DNA of 17,357 nucleotides from an uncultured Micavibrio sp. (lineage in GTDB: Bacteria > Pseudomonadota > Alphaproteobacteria > Micavibrionales > UBA1664). The position numbers and the translations under genes were made by a program. Positions 1 to 7,125 of this stretch are shown here, in pieces. The DNA is taken from contig CALBME010000096.1 in NCBI GenBank assembly GCA_937896295.1, positions 1 through 17,357 of the forward strand, read 5' to 3'. Below the pieces are notes generated by a model, which was not told the DNA's origin, searched no databases, and was given only the letters and a program-made list of their open reading frames with translations. How positions within the stretch are numbered: the stretch's first letter is position 1; each line of letters opens with the position of its first letter.

Positions 1-1689
1 ACGACTGATGTCGCCGCCGTAGCATTTCGCCAGAACGTCTTTCTTGAGCGCGCCGATATCCTCGCGCGCGATGATCTTGCCGCCGATGGCGGCCTGAATG
101 GCAACCTTGATCAGCTGGCGCGGGATCAGGTCTTTCAGGCGTTCGCAGAGCTGACGGCCACGGCGTTCGGCCTGTTCGCGGTGCACGATCATGGCAAGGG
201 CATCGACCGGTTCCTGATTGACCATGATGTCCATTTTGACAAGGTCGTCTTCGCGGAAACCGTCGAGTGCGTAATCGAACGAGGCGTAACCGCGGGAGAT
301 GGATTTCAGGCGATCATAAAAATCGAAGACCACTTCGTTCAGGGGCAGGCGGTAAACGACCATGGCCCGGTTGCCGGCATAGGTCAGTTCGATCTGCTGG
401 CCGCGGCGTTCCTGGCAGAGTTGCAGGATACCGCCAAGATATTCGTCCGGTACAAGGATGGTCGCCTTGATGATCGGTTCCTCAATCGACTTGATGCGCA
501 CCACGTCGGGCATGTCGACGGGGTTATAGAGTTCGATCATCTCGCCATTCGTCATATGGATCTTGTAGACCACTGACGGTGCAGTCGGGATCAGTTCCAG
601 ATTGAATTCGCGCGACAGACGTTCCTGAATAATCTCCATATGCAGAAGGCCGAGGAAGCCGCAGCGGAAACCAAGGCCAAGGGCCTGCGATGCCTCAGGT
701 TCATAGTGCAGGGATGCATCGTTCAGGGCAAGCTTGCCGAGCGAGTCGCGTAAGTGTTCGAAATTGGAAGCATCGGCCGGGAAAAGCGAGCAGAACACCA
801 TGGGAATCGATGGTTTGAATCCGGGCAGGGCCTGAACCGCCTGATTGCGTTCATCGGTCAGCGTATCGCCGACCTTGGTGTCGGAAATGGTCTTGATGGC
901 GGCGGTGATGAAACCCATTTCGCCGGGGCGCAGTTCGTTCACCATGACGTGCTTGGGCGTGAAAATACCCACGCGTTCGACATCGCGCACCGAACCTGTG
1001 TTCATGAAGCGGATTTTCATGCCCTTTTTCAGCACGCCGTCGAACACGCGCACCAGAATGACGACGCCCAGATAGGCGTCGTACCATGAATCGACCAGCA
1101 GCGCCTTGAGGGGCGCGTTTTCGTCGCCCGTGGGCGCGGGCAGGTGGTTGACGATGCCTTCCAGAAGCAGGTCGATATTAATACCCGACTTACCCGAGAC
1201 GGCGACCGCGTTGGTGGTGTCGAGGCCGATCACGTCCTCCACCTGCTGTTTCGCGCCTTCGACGTTGGCGGCGGGCAGGTCGATCTTGTTGATGACGGGC
1301 AGGATCTCGAGGTTGTTGTCGAGCGCCATGTAAACGTTGGCGAGTGTCTGCGCTTCCACCCCTTGGGTCGAGTCGACGACCAGCAGGGCGCCTTCGCAGG
1401 AGGCGAGGCTGCGCGACACTTCGTAGGAGAAGTCGACATGTCCCGGCGTGTCCATCAGGTTGAGCTGGTAGGTTTCGCCGTTCTTCGCCTTGTAGTTCAG
1501 GCGCACGGTCTGGGCCTTGATGGTGATGCCGCGTTCTTTTTCGATATCCATGTTATCGAGGACCTGTTCGGTCATCTCGCGCAGTTCGAGGCCGCCGCAG
1601 GACTGGATCAGGCGGTCGGCCAGGGTCGACTTGCCGTGATCGATGTGGGCGATGATCGAAAAATTGCGGATATGGGACTGATCGGTCAC
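1..1689 (-). CDS. lepA: Elongation factor 4 (LepA), translational GTPase, 3' end cut by window edge
   Basis: LepA is a ribosome-associated GTPase related to EF-G that acts on stalled or mistranslocated ribosomes. The visible 563 residues show the GTP-binding motifs in order: P-loop AHIDHGKS (about 14-21), RGITI (53-57), DTPGH (80-84) and NKID (134-137). The rest matches LepA throughout, including the CYGGD stretch close to the C-terminus. About 35-40 C-terminal residues lie outside the window. The start is a GTG at 1687-1689, with AAGGG about seven bases upstream and no in-frame ATG before it. The G5 loop reads SGKSG where SAK-type sequences are usual, a mild variation. A terminator hairpin ends about 20 bases before the start codon, so lepA probably has its own promoter overlapping that hairpin. 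Identification is secure. Confidence 0.97.
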   Translation of the reverse strand, partial: MTDQSHIRNFSIIAHIDHGKSTLADRLIQSCGGLELREMTEQVLDNMDIEKERGITIKAQTVRLNYKAKNGETYQLNLMDTPGHVDFSYEVSRSLASCEGALLVVDSTQGVEAQTLANVYMALDNNLEILPVINKIDLPAANVEGAKQQVEDVIGLDTTNAVAVSGKSGINIDLLLEGIVNHLPAPTGDENAPLKALLVDSWYDAYLGVVILVRVFDGVLKKGMKIRFMNTGSVRDVERVGIFTPKHVMVNELRPGEMGFITAAIKTISDTKVGDTLTDERNQAVQALPGFKPSIPMVFCSLFPADASNFEHLRDSLGKLALNDASLHYEPEASQALGLGFRCGFLGLLHMEIIQERLSREFNLELIPTAPSVVYKIHMTNGEMIELYNPVDMPDVVRIKSIEEPIIKATILVPDEYLGGILQLCQERRGQQIELTYAGNRAMVVYRLPLNEVVFDFYDRLKSISRGYASFDYALDGFREDDLVKMDIMVNQEPVDALAMIVHREQAERRGRQLCERLKDLIPRQLIKVAIQAAIGGKIIAREDIGALKKDVLAKCYGGDISR

Positions 1690-1691
1690 TT

Positions 1692-1757
1692 TAAACCCTT
1701 GGATAAAAAAATAAAAAACGCTGCGAGGGTTTTACGGCCTCACAGCGTTTAATTCAA
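1692..1757 (-). promoter_or_regulatory. Candidate lepA promoter overlapping the upstream terminator
   Basis: On the minus strand TTGAAT (1752-1757) and TAAAAC (1729-1734) are separated by 17 bases, each matching four of six sigma-70 consensus bases. The -10 hexamer lies in the loop of the terminator hairpin. Transcription would begin near 1722, beyond most of the hairpin, so a lepA transcript would escape termination. The ribosome binding site AAGGG lies near 1695-1699. This is a prediction from hexamers and spacing only. Confidence 0.35.
1711..1749 (-). terminator. Intrinsic terminator of the small-gene cassette
   Basis: The two 12-base arms at 1717-1728 and 1738-1749 are complementary except for one G-U or A-C position, with a 9-base loop. 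On the minus strand the hairpin is followed by a run of T residues (1711-1718). It lies directly downstream of the small gene ending at 1773 and immediately upstream of lepA. The plus strand lacks an equally good T-tract, so it is assigned to minus-strand transcripts. Confidence 0.8.
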
Positions 1758-1772
1758 GGATTTAGATGGTTG

Positions 1773-2048
1773 TCAGATCTTGAACCGCAGGTTGCTACCG
1801 GCCCGGTGCCAGGTATCCCCGATCGCTGCGCCCACGTCTTCCTTGGGGCCTTTTGCCTCGGCGGCCGGGGTCTTGTCGTCTTTCTGCGGGGCGGCGTGCT
1901 TGGCTTCCATTTCCGCGCGCGGGGCCATTTTGGGTAAGGAGTCGTCATTACGGATGGCCGCGCCGCTGAAATAAGATTCCACGGCGGCATTGCCGACGGC
2001 GGCGTTACCGGCTCCGGTTGTTGCGGCTGCTGCGAGTGGTGCTGCCAT
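1773..2048 (-). CDS. Hypothetical small Ala-rich protein, 91 aa
   Basis: I do not recognise this protein. It begins with an Ala/Gly-rich stretch (about residues 1-23) and continues with a hydrophilic, Lys/Asp/Ala/Pro-rich segment (about 40-75). The C-terminus is short and ends in RFKI. It has no convincing signal peptide, membrane span or cysteine. The gene looks real: GGGAGAG sits about seven bases before the ATG, it lies 26 bases after the neighbouring small gene in the same direction, and a strong terminator follows the stop codon. It probably forms a two-gene unit with the gene at 2075-2416, downstream of a CtrA-like box. The composition suggests a partly disordered protein; function is unknown. 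Confidence 0.7.
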   Translation of the reverse strand: MAAPLAAAATTGAGNAAVGNAAVESYFSGAAIRNDDSLPKMAPRAEMEAKHAAPQKDDKTPAAEAKGPKEDVGAAIGDTWHRAGSNLRFKI

Positions 2049-2074
2049 TGGTGTTCTCTCCCTCGTTCTTTTTC

Positions 2075-2416
2075 TTATTGCTGATGCATAATCAGCGGTA
2101 ATTCCTGCGTATTTTCGGCTGAACGCTCTTGTGCGTTCAGCTGGATCACATAGACGATCGATGTGTTCATGAAATAGGGTTTGAGCTTGGGGCTGACCGG
2201 AATGCCGTAATTACGGATATCGCCGTCTTCCATGATGAGTTCAAGGCGGCTGGTGGTCATGTCGTATTCGATCCATGACAGGGCCTTGTCAAAGGGGCGG
2301 TCATGCATGACGCAGACCTCAACCCGTTCCGTCACGAAATAGTCGATGTTCATGCCGCTATCCGGAAAGGATGTGCGGCTGCCGGCAATCGGGGCGGACG
2401 GAAATGCTGAACTCAT
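2075..2416 (-). CDS. Hypothetical small protein, 113 aa
   Basis: I do not recognise this family. The N-terminal 20 residues are Ser/Pro/Ala-rich and probably flexible. The segment from about 25 to 95 alternates hydrophobic and polar residues (for example RVEVCVMHDR and LELIMEDGDIRNYGIPV) and looks like a small beta-rich domain. There is no signal peptide or membrane span. An in-frame ATG lies 14 codons upstream (2456-2458), but the ATG at 2414-2416 has AAGGGTAAGGG just before it, and the upstream one falls inside the predicted promoter. I therefore take the shorter form. It is the first gene of a probable two-gene unit with 1773-2048 and lies 58 bases downstream of a TTAA-N7-TTAA site. Confidence 0.75.
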   Translation of the reverse strand: MSSAFPSAPIAGSRTSFPDSGMNIDYFVTERVEVCVMHDRPFDKALSWIEYDMTTSRLELIMEDGDIRNYGIPVSPKLKPYFMNTSIVYVIQLNAQERSAENTQELPLIMHQQ

Positions 2417-2473
2417 ACCCTTACCCTTTAACCCTGATACTTTTTTAATTCCCCCCATATGACCACAGAAAGG

Positions 2474-2488
2474 TTAAGGGAGTATTAA
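2474..2488 (-). promoter_or_regulatory. CtrA-type box (TTAA-N7-TTAACC) upstream of the small-gene cassette
   Basis: On the minus strand the site reads TTAATACTCCCTTAACC, an exact match to TTAA-N7-TTAA extended by CC, as in the alphaproteobacterial CtrA consensus. About 11 bases further downstream TCATAT (2458-2463) is a possible -10 element. This places the box over the -35 region, where CtrA usually activates. The first gene begins at 2416. CtrA itself is not visible in the window, so binding is inferred. Confidence 0.6.
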
Positions 2489-2522
2489 TATTATGGTAAT
2501 TATCAGGGGGTAAGCGGGTTTT

Positions 2523-2553
2523 AAAACTGGCGCCTGACTTACGAGTCAGGCGC
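2523..2553 (-). terminator. Intrinsic terminator after purH
   Basis: A perfect 10-base stem (2530-2539 with 2544-2553) closes a 4-base loop only seven bases past the purH stop codon. On the minus strand it is followed by CAGTTTT. The plus strand also has a T-run (GGTGTTTTT), so it could work in both directions, but no plus-strand gene lies upstream. Confidence 0.85.
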
Positions 2554-2560
2554 GGTGTTT

Positions 2561-4165
2561 TTAGTGACGGAAATGGCGCATGCCGGTGAACACCATGGCC
2601 AAATTCTTTTCATCCGCGGCCTTGATGACGTCTTCATCGCGCACGGAACCGCCGGGCTGGATGATGGCGGTGGCGCCGGCCTCGGCCGCGGCCAGCAGGC
2701 CGTCGGCAAAGGGGAAGAACGCATCGCTTGCCACGACCGAACCATGGGCGAGGGATTGGTCCAGACCTTCCGCCTTGGCGGCTTCGCCCGCCTTCCACGC
2801 GGCGATACGGGATGAGTCCACGCGGCTCATCTGGCCGGCGCCGATACCGACGGTGGACAGATCTTTCGCATAGACGATGGCGTTCGATTTGACGTGCTTG
2901 GCGACGCGGAAGGCAAAGATCATGTCTTCCATCTCGCGTTCTGTCGGCTGGCGTTTTGTGACTACTTTGATGTCGTCCATCGTGATGCGGCCGTTGTCGA
3001 GATCCTGCAGCAGGTAGCCACCAGCGATGGGACGCAGCGTGCGGCGGGGGGTTGCCGGATCGGCCATGCCGCCGGTGACCAGCAGGCGCAGGTTCTTCTT
3101 CGCTGCGACGATCTTGATGGCTTCATCGTCGACATCCGGCGCGATAATGACTTCGGTGAAAACTTTCACGATTTCTTCCGCTGTGGCCGCGTCCAGTTTG
3201 CGGTTCAGCGCGACGATGCCGCCAAAGGCCGACACGGGGTCGCAGCGCAGGGCGTTTTTATACGCATCATACAGATTGTCGGCCGTGGCCACGCCGCACG
3301 GGTTTGCGTGCTTGATGATGGCGACGGAAGGGGCATCAAATTCGGATACCAGTTCGAAGGCCGCGTCGGTGTCGTTCAGGTTGTTGTAGCTGAGTTCCTT
3401 GCCCTGCAGCTGCTTCGCCAGCGCAATGCCGGGGCGTTTGGTGCCATCAAGGTACAGCGCGGCTTTCTGGTGCGGGTTTTCGCCGTAACGTAAGGAGGTC
3501 GAAAGCTGCGCCGTGGTGTTCAGGGTCTGCGGCCAGTCGCTGCTGATCTGGTTTGCGAACCATGCGCTGATCTGCGCGTCGTATGCGCCGGTGCGGGCAT
3601 AGGCCTTGGCCGCATATTCGCGGCGGGTGGGGTAGGAGATTTTGCCGTCATGGCGGTCCAGCTCTGCGATCAGGTCCGCGTAATCGGACGGATCGGTGAC
3701 GACGGTTACGAAATCATGGTTCTTGGCGCCCGCCCGGATCATGCCGGGGCCGCCGATGTCGATGTTTTCCACGCACAATGCGAAATCGCCGCCCTTGGCG
3801 ACCGTTTCCGCGAAGGGGTACAGGTTCACCACCAGAATATCGATGGGGCCGATATTGTTGGCGGCCATGGCATCCGTGTGCGCTTTGTCATCGCGGCGTC
3901 CGAGCAGGCCGCCATGCACGACGGGGTGGAGGGTTTTTACACGACCATCCATGATTTCAGGGAAATGCGTAATTTCCGAGATGTCTTTTACCGGAAGGCC
4001 CGTGTCCTTGAGCGTCTTGTGCGTGCCGCCGGTCGAGACCAGTTCGATGCCGTGACGGTGCAGGGCCTGTGCAAGTTCTATGACGCCCGTCTTATCGGAT
4101 ACGGACAGAAGGGCGCGGACCGGTTTGACCGGTTCATGAAAGGACGGAAAGGATTTCGAGACCAT
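2561..4165 (-). CDS. purH: Bifunctional AICAR formyltransferase / IMP cyclohydrolase PurH
   Basis: PurH catalyses the last two steps of de novo purine synthesis: formylation of AICAR by 10-formyl-tetrahydrofolate, then ring closure to IMP in the cytoplasm. The N-terminal cyclohydrolase part (about 15-150) carries STGGT (44-48), DGRVKTLHP (73-81) and ENIDIGGPGMIRAGAKN (133-149). The transformylase part carries RYGENPHQKAALY (226-238) and KHANPCG (285-291), whose Lys and His are the catalytic pair. At 534 residues it is of normal length. The ATG at 4163-4165 has no clear ribosome binding site; other in-frame starts are not better. It lies 43 bases downstream of cheR with no terminator between, so it may be read from the che transcript. 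Its own terminator follows. Confidence 0.97.
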   Translation of the reverse strand: MVSKSFPSFHEPVKPVRALLSVSDKTGVIELAQALHRHGIELVSTGGTHKTLKDTGLPVKDISEITHFPEIMDGRVKTLHPVVHGGLLGRRDDKAHTDAMAANNIGPIDILVVNLYPFAETVAKGGDFALCVENIDIGGPGMIRAGAKNHDFVTVVTDPSDYADLIAELDRHDGKISYPTRREYAAKAYARTGAYDAQISAWFANQISSDWPQTLNTTAQLSTSLRYGENPHQKAALYLDGTKRPGIALAKQLQGKELSYNNLNDTDAAFELVSEFDAPSVAIIKHANPCGVATADNLYDAYKNALRCDPVSAFGGIVALNRKLDAATAEEIVKVFTEVIIAPDVDDEAIKIVAAKKNLRLLVTGGMADPATPRRTLRPIAGGYLLQDLDNGRITMDDIKVVTKRQPTEREMEDMIFAFRVAKHVKSNAIVYAKDLSTVGIGAGQMSRVDSSRIAAWKAGEAAKAEGLDQSLAHGSVVASDAFFPFADGLLAAAEAGATAIIQPGGSVRDEDVIKAADEKNLAMVFTGMRHFRH

Positions 4166-4208
4166 GGGGCATGGTTTACGACTCTAGACGCGCGCTGACA
4201 AGGCCTGT

Positions 4209-5018
4209 TTAGACGGGCGCGTAGACGCCGCGTTCGCCCTCTAAAGGCTTGAAAGACTGGGTAATTCCAAGGACAGTCTCGGCTCCGCCCAGCAACAGGT
4301 AGCCGTGTTTGTGGATGCGTTTGGCCATTTTTTCAAGGATTTTGCCCTTGGTCTGCTGGTCGAAATAAATCAGCACGTTACGGCAGAAGATGACGTCAAA
4401 AGTGCCGAACTGCTCCATCGGGTCGAGCAGGTTGAACTGCTTGAACTGAACCATGGTTTTAATGTCGTCCTTGATGGTCCATGTTTCGCCGGTCTGGGTG
4501 AAGTACTTGACCAGCATCATGATGGGCATGCCGCGCTGAACTTCAAACTGGCTGTATTTGCCGGCCCTGGCTTGGTCGAGAATTTCGCGGGACAGGTCGG
4601 TTGCAAGGATTTCAAACTTCACGCCCGCCCATTTCATGGCGTTTTCCTTCATCAGCATCGCCAGGCAATACGGTTCCTGTCCGGATGAACACGCCGCCGA
4701 CCAGATACGAATGGTGCAGCCGGCGCCCTTGGCCTTGATGATGTTGGGCACGATGACATCGCGGAATTTATCGAACGGCTTCTGGTCGCGGAAGAACATC
4801 GTTTCGTTCGTGGTCATGGCATCGACGATGTCGTCGATCAGCGCCTGGGGCGCGGCGCCGCGCAATTTCGCGGTCAACATATCCATGTTTTCGATGCCAT
4901 GCTTTTTAATCACTGGCGCGAGACGGGATTCCAGCAGGTATGCCTTGTCGATGCCGATGACATAGCCTGACTTGGCGTAGAGCATGTTTTTATAAACGTC
5001 AAAATCCTGCGGCTTCAT
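4209..5018 (-). CDS. cheR: Chemotaxis protein methyltransferase CheR
   Basis: CheR transfers methyl groups from S-adenosylmethionine to glutamates of chemoreceptors, the adaptation step opposed by CheB. The 269-residue protein has the N-terminal helical domain (about 1-70), then NETMFFRD (71-78), the SAM-binding motif WSAACSSGQEPY (106-117), Asp141 and CRNVLIYFD (212-220), all typical of the family. The ATG at 5016-5018 overlaps the cheB stop codon as ATGA, which points to translational coupling, and AGGAAAG lies about ten bases before it. A longer reading from 5081 would add an Arg-rich tail that is only cheB read in another frame, so it was discarded. No TPR extension is present. Confidence 0.96.
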   Translation of the reverse strand: MKPQDFDVYKNMLYAKSGYVIGIDKAYLLESRLAPVIKKHGIENMDMLTAKLRGAAPQALIDDIVDAMTTNETMFFRDQKPFDKFRDVIVPNIIKAKGAGCTIRIWSAACSSGQEPYCLAMLMKENAMKWAGVKFEILATDLSREILDQARAGKYSQFEVQRGMPIMMLVKYFTQTGETWTIKDDIKTMVQFKQFNLLDPMEQFGTFDVIFCRNVLIYFDQQTKGKILEKMAKRIHKHGYLLLGGAETVLGITQSFKPLEGERGVYAPV

Positions 5019-6160
5019 GTCGACAGCACTTTCCTGGCGACGGCGGCGCCGATTTCTTTGATGGGAAGAACGCTGGAACACAGGCCCGCCATGGCGACCG
5101 CACCGGGCATACCCCAGACGACGCTGGATGCCTGATCCTGCGCGTAAACATATCCGCCGGCATCGACGACCGCCTTCGATCCCAGCATGCCATCCGACCC
5201 CATGCCGGTCAGAATGACCGTCAGGATATCACGGCTGTAAAAAGGCAGGAGCGAGCGGAGCATCGGGTCAACGGCCGGTTTGCAGAAATTTTCCTGCGGA
5301 CCATCGTCGAGCGTCAGGACCAGCTGGCCCCCGTCGTTTTTCTTGACCAGCATGTGCAGGCCGCCGCGCGCAAGATGGGCGCGTCCGGCGAGAAGGGGCA
5401 TGCCTTCCTCCGCCTCCACGCAGGGTATGCCGGTCTGCTGGGTAATGTGCTGGGCCAGCAGCGCGGTGAAGGTGGGCGGCATATGCTGGGTGACGACGAT
5501 GGGGATGTCCCTGATCCCTTTTAAGGGCTTTAAAAATTCAAACAGCGCCTGTGGACCGCCGGTAGACGAGCCAACCGCCAGGATTCGGGGACGCCACAGG
5601 GCGGGCGGGGCCGGACGCGTCGTAAACTGCGCACCGGCGCCGGGCATGACAAAGCCGCCGCCCTTGGTTGTTTCCGCCGCCGCGCGCGCGACCGATGGTT
5701 TGACGTCGACGGACGGCGCTGCGTGCGGGGTGGACGGGCGCGGTTTGCCGAAAGACGATACCAGCGTAATGACGCGTGCATGGAAGTCAGCGGAATTGTT
5801 CAGTTCGGACGTGGATGTGGGTTTGGGGATGTAGTCCACCGCACCGATTTCCATCGCCTTCATCGATATCTCGGCGTTCTGCTGTGTCAGTGTCGAACAC
5901 ATGATGACTTTCGCATCGGGATGACGCTTCATCAGTTCGGTCAGCGCGCTGATGCCGTCCATGACGGGCATTTCGATGTCGAGAATGACGACATCCGGTT
6001 TGAATTCATCGTAATGGCGCAGTGCGACTTCGCCATTCGCCGCGGAAGAAACGACCTTGATATGCGGGTCGGATTCCAGGATGCGCGTGATCATGCCGCG
6101 GATGACAGCAGAGTCGTCGACGACAAGAACGTTTGTTTGGTGTTCGGGGGAAACCGGCAT
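5015..6160 (-). CDS. cheB: Chemotaxis protein-glutamate methylesterase/deamidase CheB
   Basis: CheB removes receptor methyl groups, and deamidates receptor glutamines, once it is phosphorylated by CheA. The receiver domain (about 9-125) has the acidic pair Asp15-Asp16, phospho-acceptor Asp61 in LDIEMPVMDG and Lys113. A Pro/Ala-rich linker (about 138-190) joins it to the methylesterase domain (about 191-381). There the catalytic triad is Ser199 in VGSSTGGP, His226 in VTQHMP and Asp323 in TGMGSDG, with the spacing of Salmonella CheB. It starts 32 bases after cheY and its stop overlaps cheR by four bases. At 381 residues it is slightly longer than average because of the linker. Confidence 0.97.
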   Translation of the reverse strand: MPVSPEHQTNVLVVDDSAVIRGMITRILESDPHIKVVSSAANGEVALRHYDEFKPDVVILDIEMPVMDGISALTELMKRHPDAKVIMCSTLTQQNAEISMKAMEIGAVDYIPKPTSTSELNNSADFHARVITLVSSFGKPRPSTPHAAPSVDVKPSVARAAAETTKGGGFVMPGAGAQFTTRPAPPALWRPRILAVGSSTGGPQALFEFLKPLKGIRDIPIVVTQHMPPTFTALLAQHITQQTGIPCVEAEEGMPLLAGRAHLARGGLHMLVKKNDGGQLVLTLDDGPQENFCKPAVDPMLRSLLPFYSRDILTVILTGMGSDGMLGSKAVVDAGGYVYAQDQASSVVWGMPGAVAMAGLCSSVLPIKEIGAAVARKVLST

Positions 6161-6192
6161 TGTTGACCGCTATCTAAAAACAGGCGGCTTTG

Positions 6193-6558
6193 TCAGATCA
6201 AGCCGATTTGGGAAAATTTGGTTGCGACAATTTCGCCGTCAAACGGCTTCATGATGTATTCGTTGGCACCCGCCATCAGGGCGCGCTGGATAAACGCCAT
6301 ATCGTTTTCGGTTGTGCAAAAAATGACTTTCGGCGCGTCGCCACCGGGCATGCCGCGCAGTTTTTCCAGAAACTCGATTCCCGACATGTTGGGCATGTTC
6401 CAGTCGAGCAGGATCGAGTCCGGCATGGCCTTCTGGCAGGCCTCGTACGCTTTTACGCCGTCTTCGGCTTCCTCGCAGGAAAAGCCCAGGTCCTCGATGA
6501 TACGGCGTGCGACCTTGCGCACCACGCGGCTGTCGTCAACGACGAGACAGGATTTCAT
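6193..6558 (-). CDS. cheY: Chemotaxis response regulator CheY
   Basis: This is a single-domain receiver protein of 121 residues that carries the CheA phosphoryl signal, most likely to the flagellar switch. Conserved positions are Asp8-Asp9 (VVDDS), phospho-acceptor Asp52 (LLDWNMP), the CTTE threonine pair near 82-83, Tyr101 and Lys104 (MKPF). There is no output domain. Two in-frame ATGs are possible; the second (6556-6558) has AAGGA seven bases upstream, while for the first (6562-6564) the same sequence lies too close, so the second is preferred. A CtrA-like box and a promoter-like element precede it, so cheY-cheB-cheR may have an internal promoter besides readthrough from cheA-cheW. Confidence 0.95.
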   Translation of the reverse strand: MKSCLVVDDSRVVRKVARRIIEDLGFSCEEAEDGVKAYEACQKAMPDSILLDWNMPNMSGIEFLEKLRGMPGGDAPKVIFCTTENDMAFIQRALMAGANEYIMKPFDGEIVATKFSQIGLI

Positions 6559-6601
6559 ATTCATTTCCTTTGGTTAGCCGTTTTCTCGGCACTGGAAAGC
6601 A

Positions 6602-6615
6602 ATTGTATCAAAACC
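6602..6615 (-). promoter_or_regulatory. Repeated promoter-like element upstream of cheY
   Basis: The minus strand reads GGTTTTGATACAAT, ending 43 bases before the cheY ATG. The identical 14-mer lies 45 bases before cheA. TACAAT fits a -10 hexamer. No good TTGACA lies 17 bases upstream; a CtrA-like box sits in that region instead, 12 bases from the hexamer. This is the layout expected of a promoter that depends on an activator. Confidence 0.55.
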
Positions 6616-6619
6616 CGAC

Positions 6620-6634
6620 TTAAAGGGGTCTTAA
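6620..6634 (-). promoter_or_regulatory. CtrA-type box (TTAA-N7-TTAA) upstream of cheY
   Basis: The minus strand reads TTAAGACCCCTTTAA, an exact TTAA-N7-TTAA that also reads as TTAA-N7-TTAA on the plus strand. One half overlaps the cheW stop codon at 6631-6633. It ends 12 bases upstream of the candidate -10 TACAAT (6602-6607). CtrA control of chemotaxis genes is well known in alphaproteobacteria; here it is inferred from the motif. Confidence 0.55.
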
Positions 6635-7125
6635 TGGAGATTCTGCCGCAACAGGCGCGCCACGTCCATCACCACCATCAATTGATTGTCGAGGCGGAAA
6701 ATACCCGTAGCCACATCGCGCCATACGGCATCGAGGGTGGGAGGGACGTTTTCAAACGATTTGTTGGGCAGTGACAGCACATCACCGACCTTGTCGATGA
6801 TGAGTGAATAAAGTTCGCCTTCCAGTTCGACGACGACGGACATGGTCTTTGTGCCCTCGGGCAGGTCGTCCATGGCAAGGCGGCGGCGCACGTTGATGGC
6901 CGTGACAATGCGGCCCCGCAGGTTGAGGGCACCCGCGACTTCCGGCGGCGCCAGCGGGACACGCGTGACCGATTGCTGGCGCAGGACGTCCTGCACCTGC
7001 AGGACTGGAATGCCAAACATCTGCGGGCCGATGACAATGGTCAGGAATTCGGTCGTCTGCGGACCTTCATCGATTTCACCGGCGCGGCGTTTCTGGAACT
7101 TGGTGACTTCTCCGCCAAGGCTCAT
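6631..7125 (-). CDS. cheW: Chemotaxis coupling protein CheW
   Basis: CheW links chemoreceptor tips to CheA in the signalling array. The 164-residue protein is one CheW domain (about 24-160) after a charged N-terminal tail. Family features include TTEFLTIVIGPQMFGIPVL, a strand leading to the receptor and kinase contact region, and LNLRGRIVTAINVRRRL near 68-84. The ATG at 7123-7125 overlaps the cheA stop as ATGA, with GGAGG four bases before it, so the two are probably translated together and in matched amounts. The long N-terminal tail is typical of alphaproteobacterial CheW proteins. Assignment is firm. Confidence 0.96.
   Translation of the reverse strand: MSLGGEVTKFQKRRAGEIDEGPQTTEFLTIVIGPQMFGIPVLQVQDVLRQQSVTRVPLAPPEVAGALNLRGRIVTAINVRRRLAMDDLPEGTKTMSVVVELEGELYSLIIDKVGDVLSLPNKSFENVPPTLDAVWRDVATGIFRLDNQLMVVMDVARLLRQNLH

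Noticed and set aside
5019..5081. N-terminal extension of CheR
   Set aside because: It is an Arg-rich reading of the cheB end in another frame, while the ATGA junction at 5015-5018 gives a standard CheR N-terminus.
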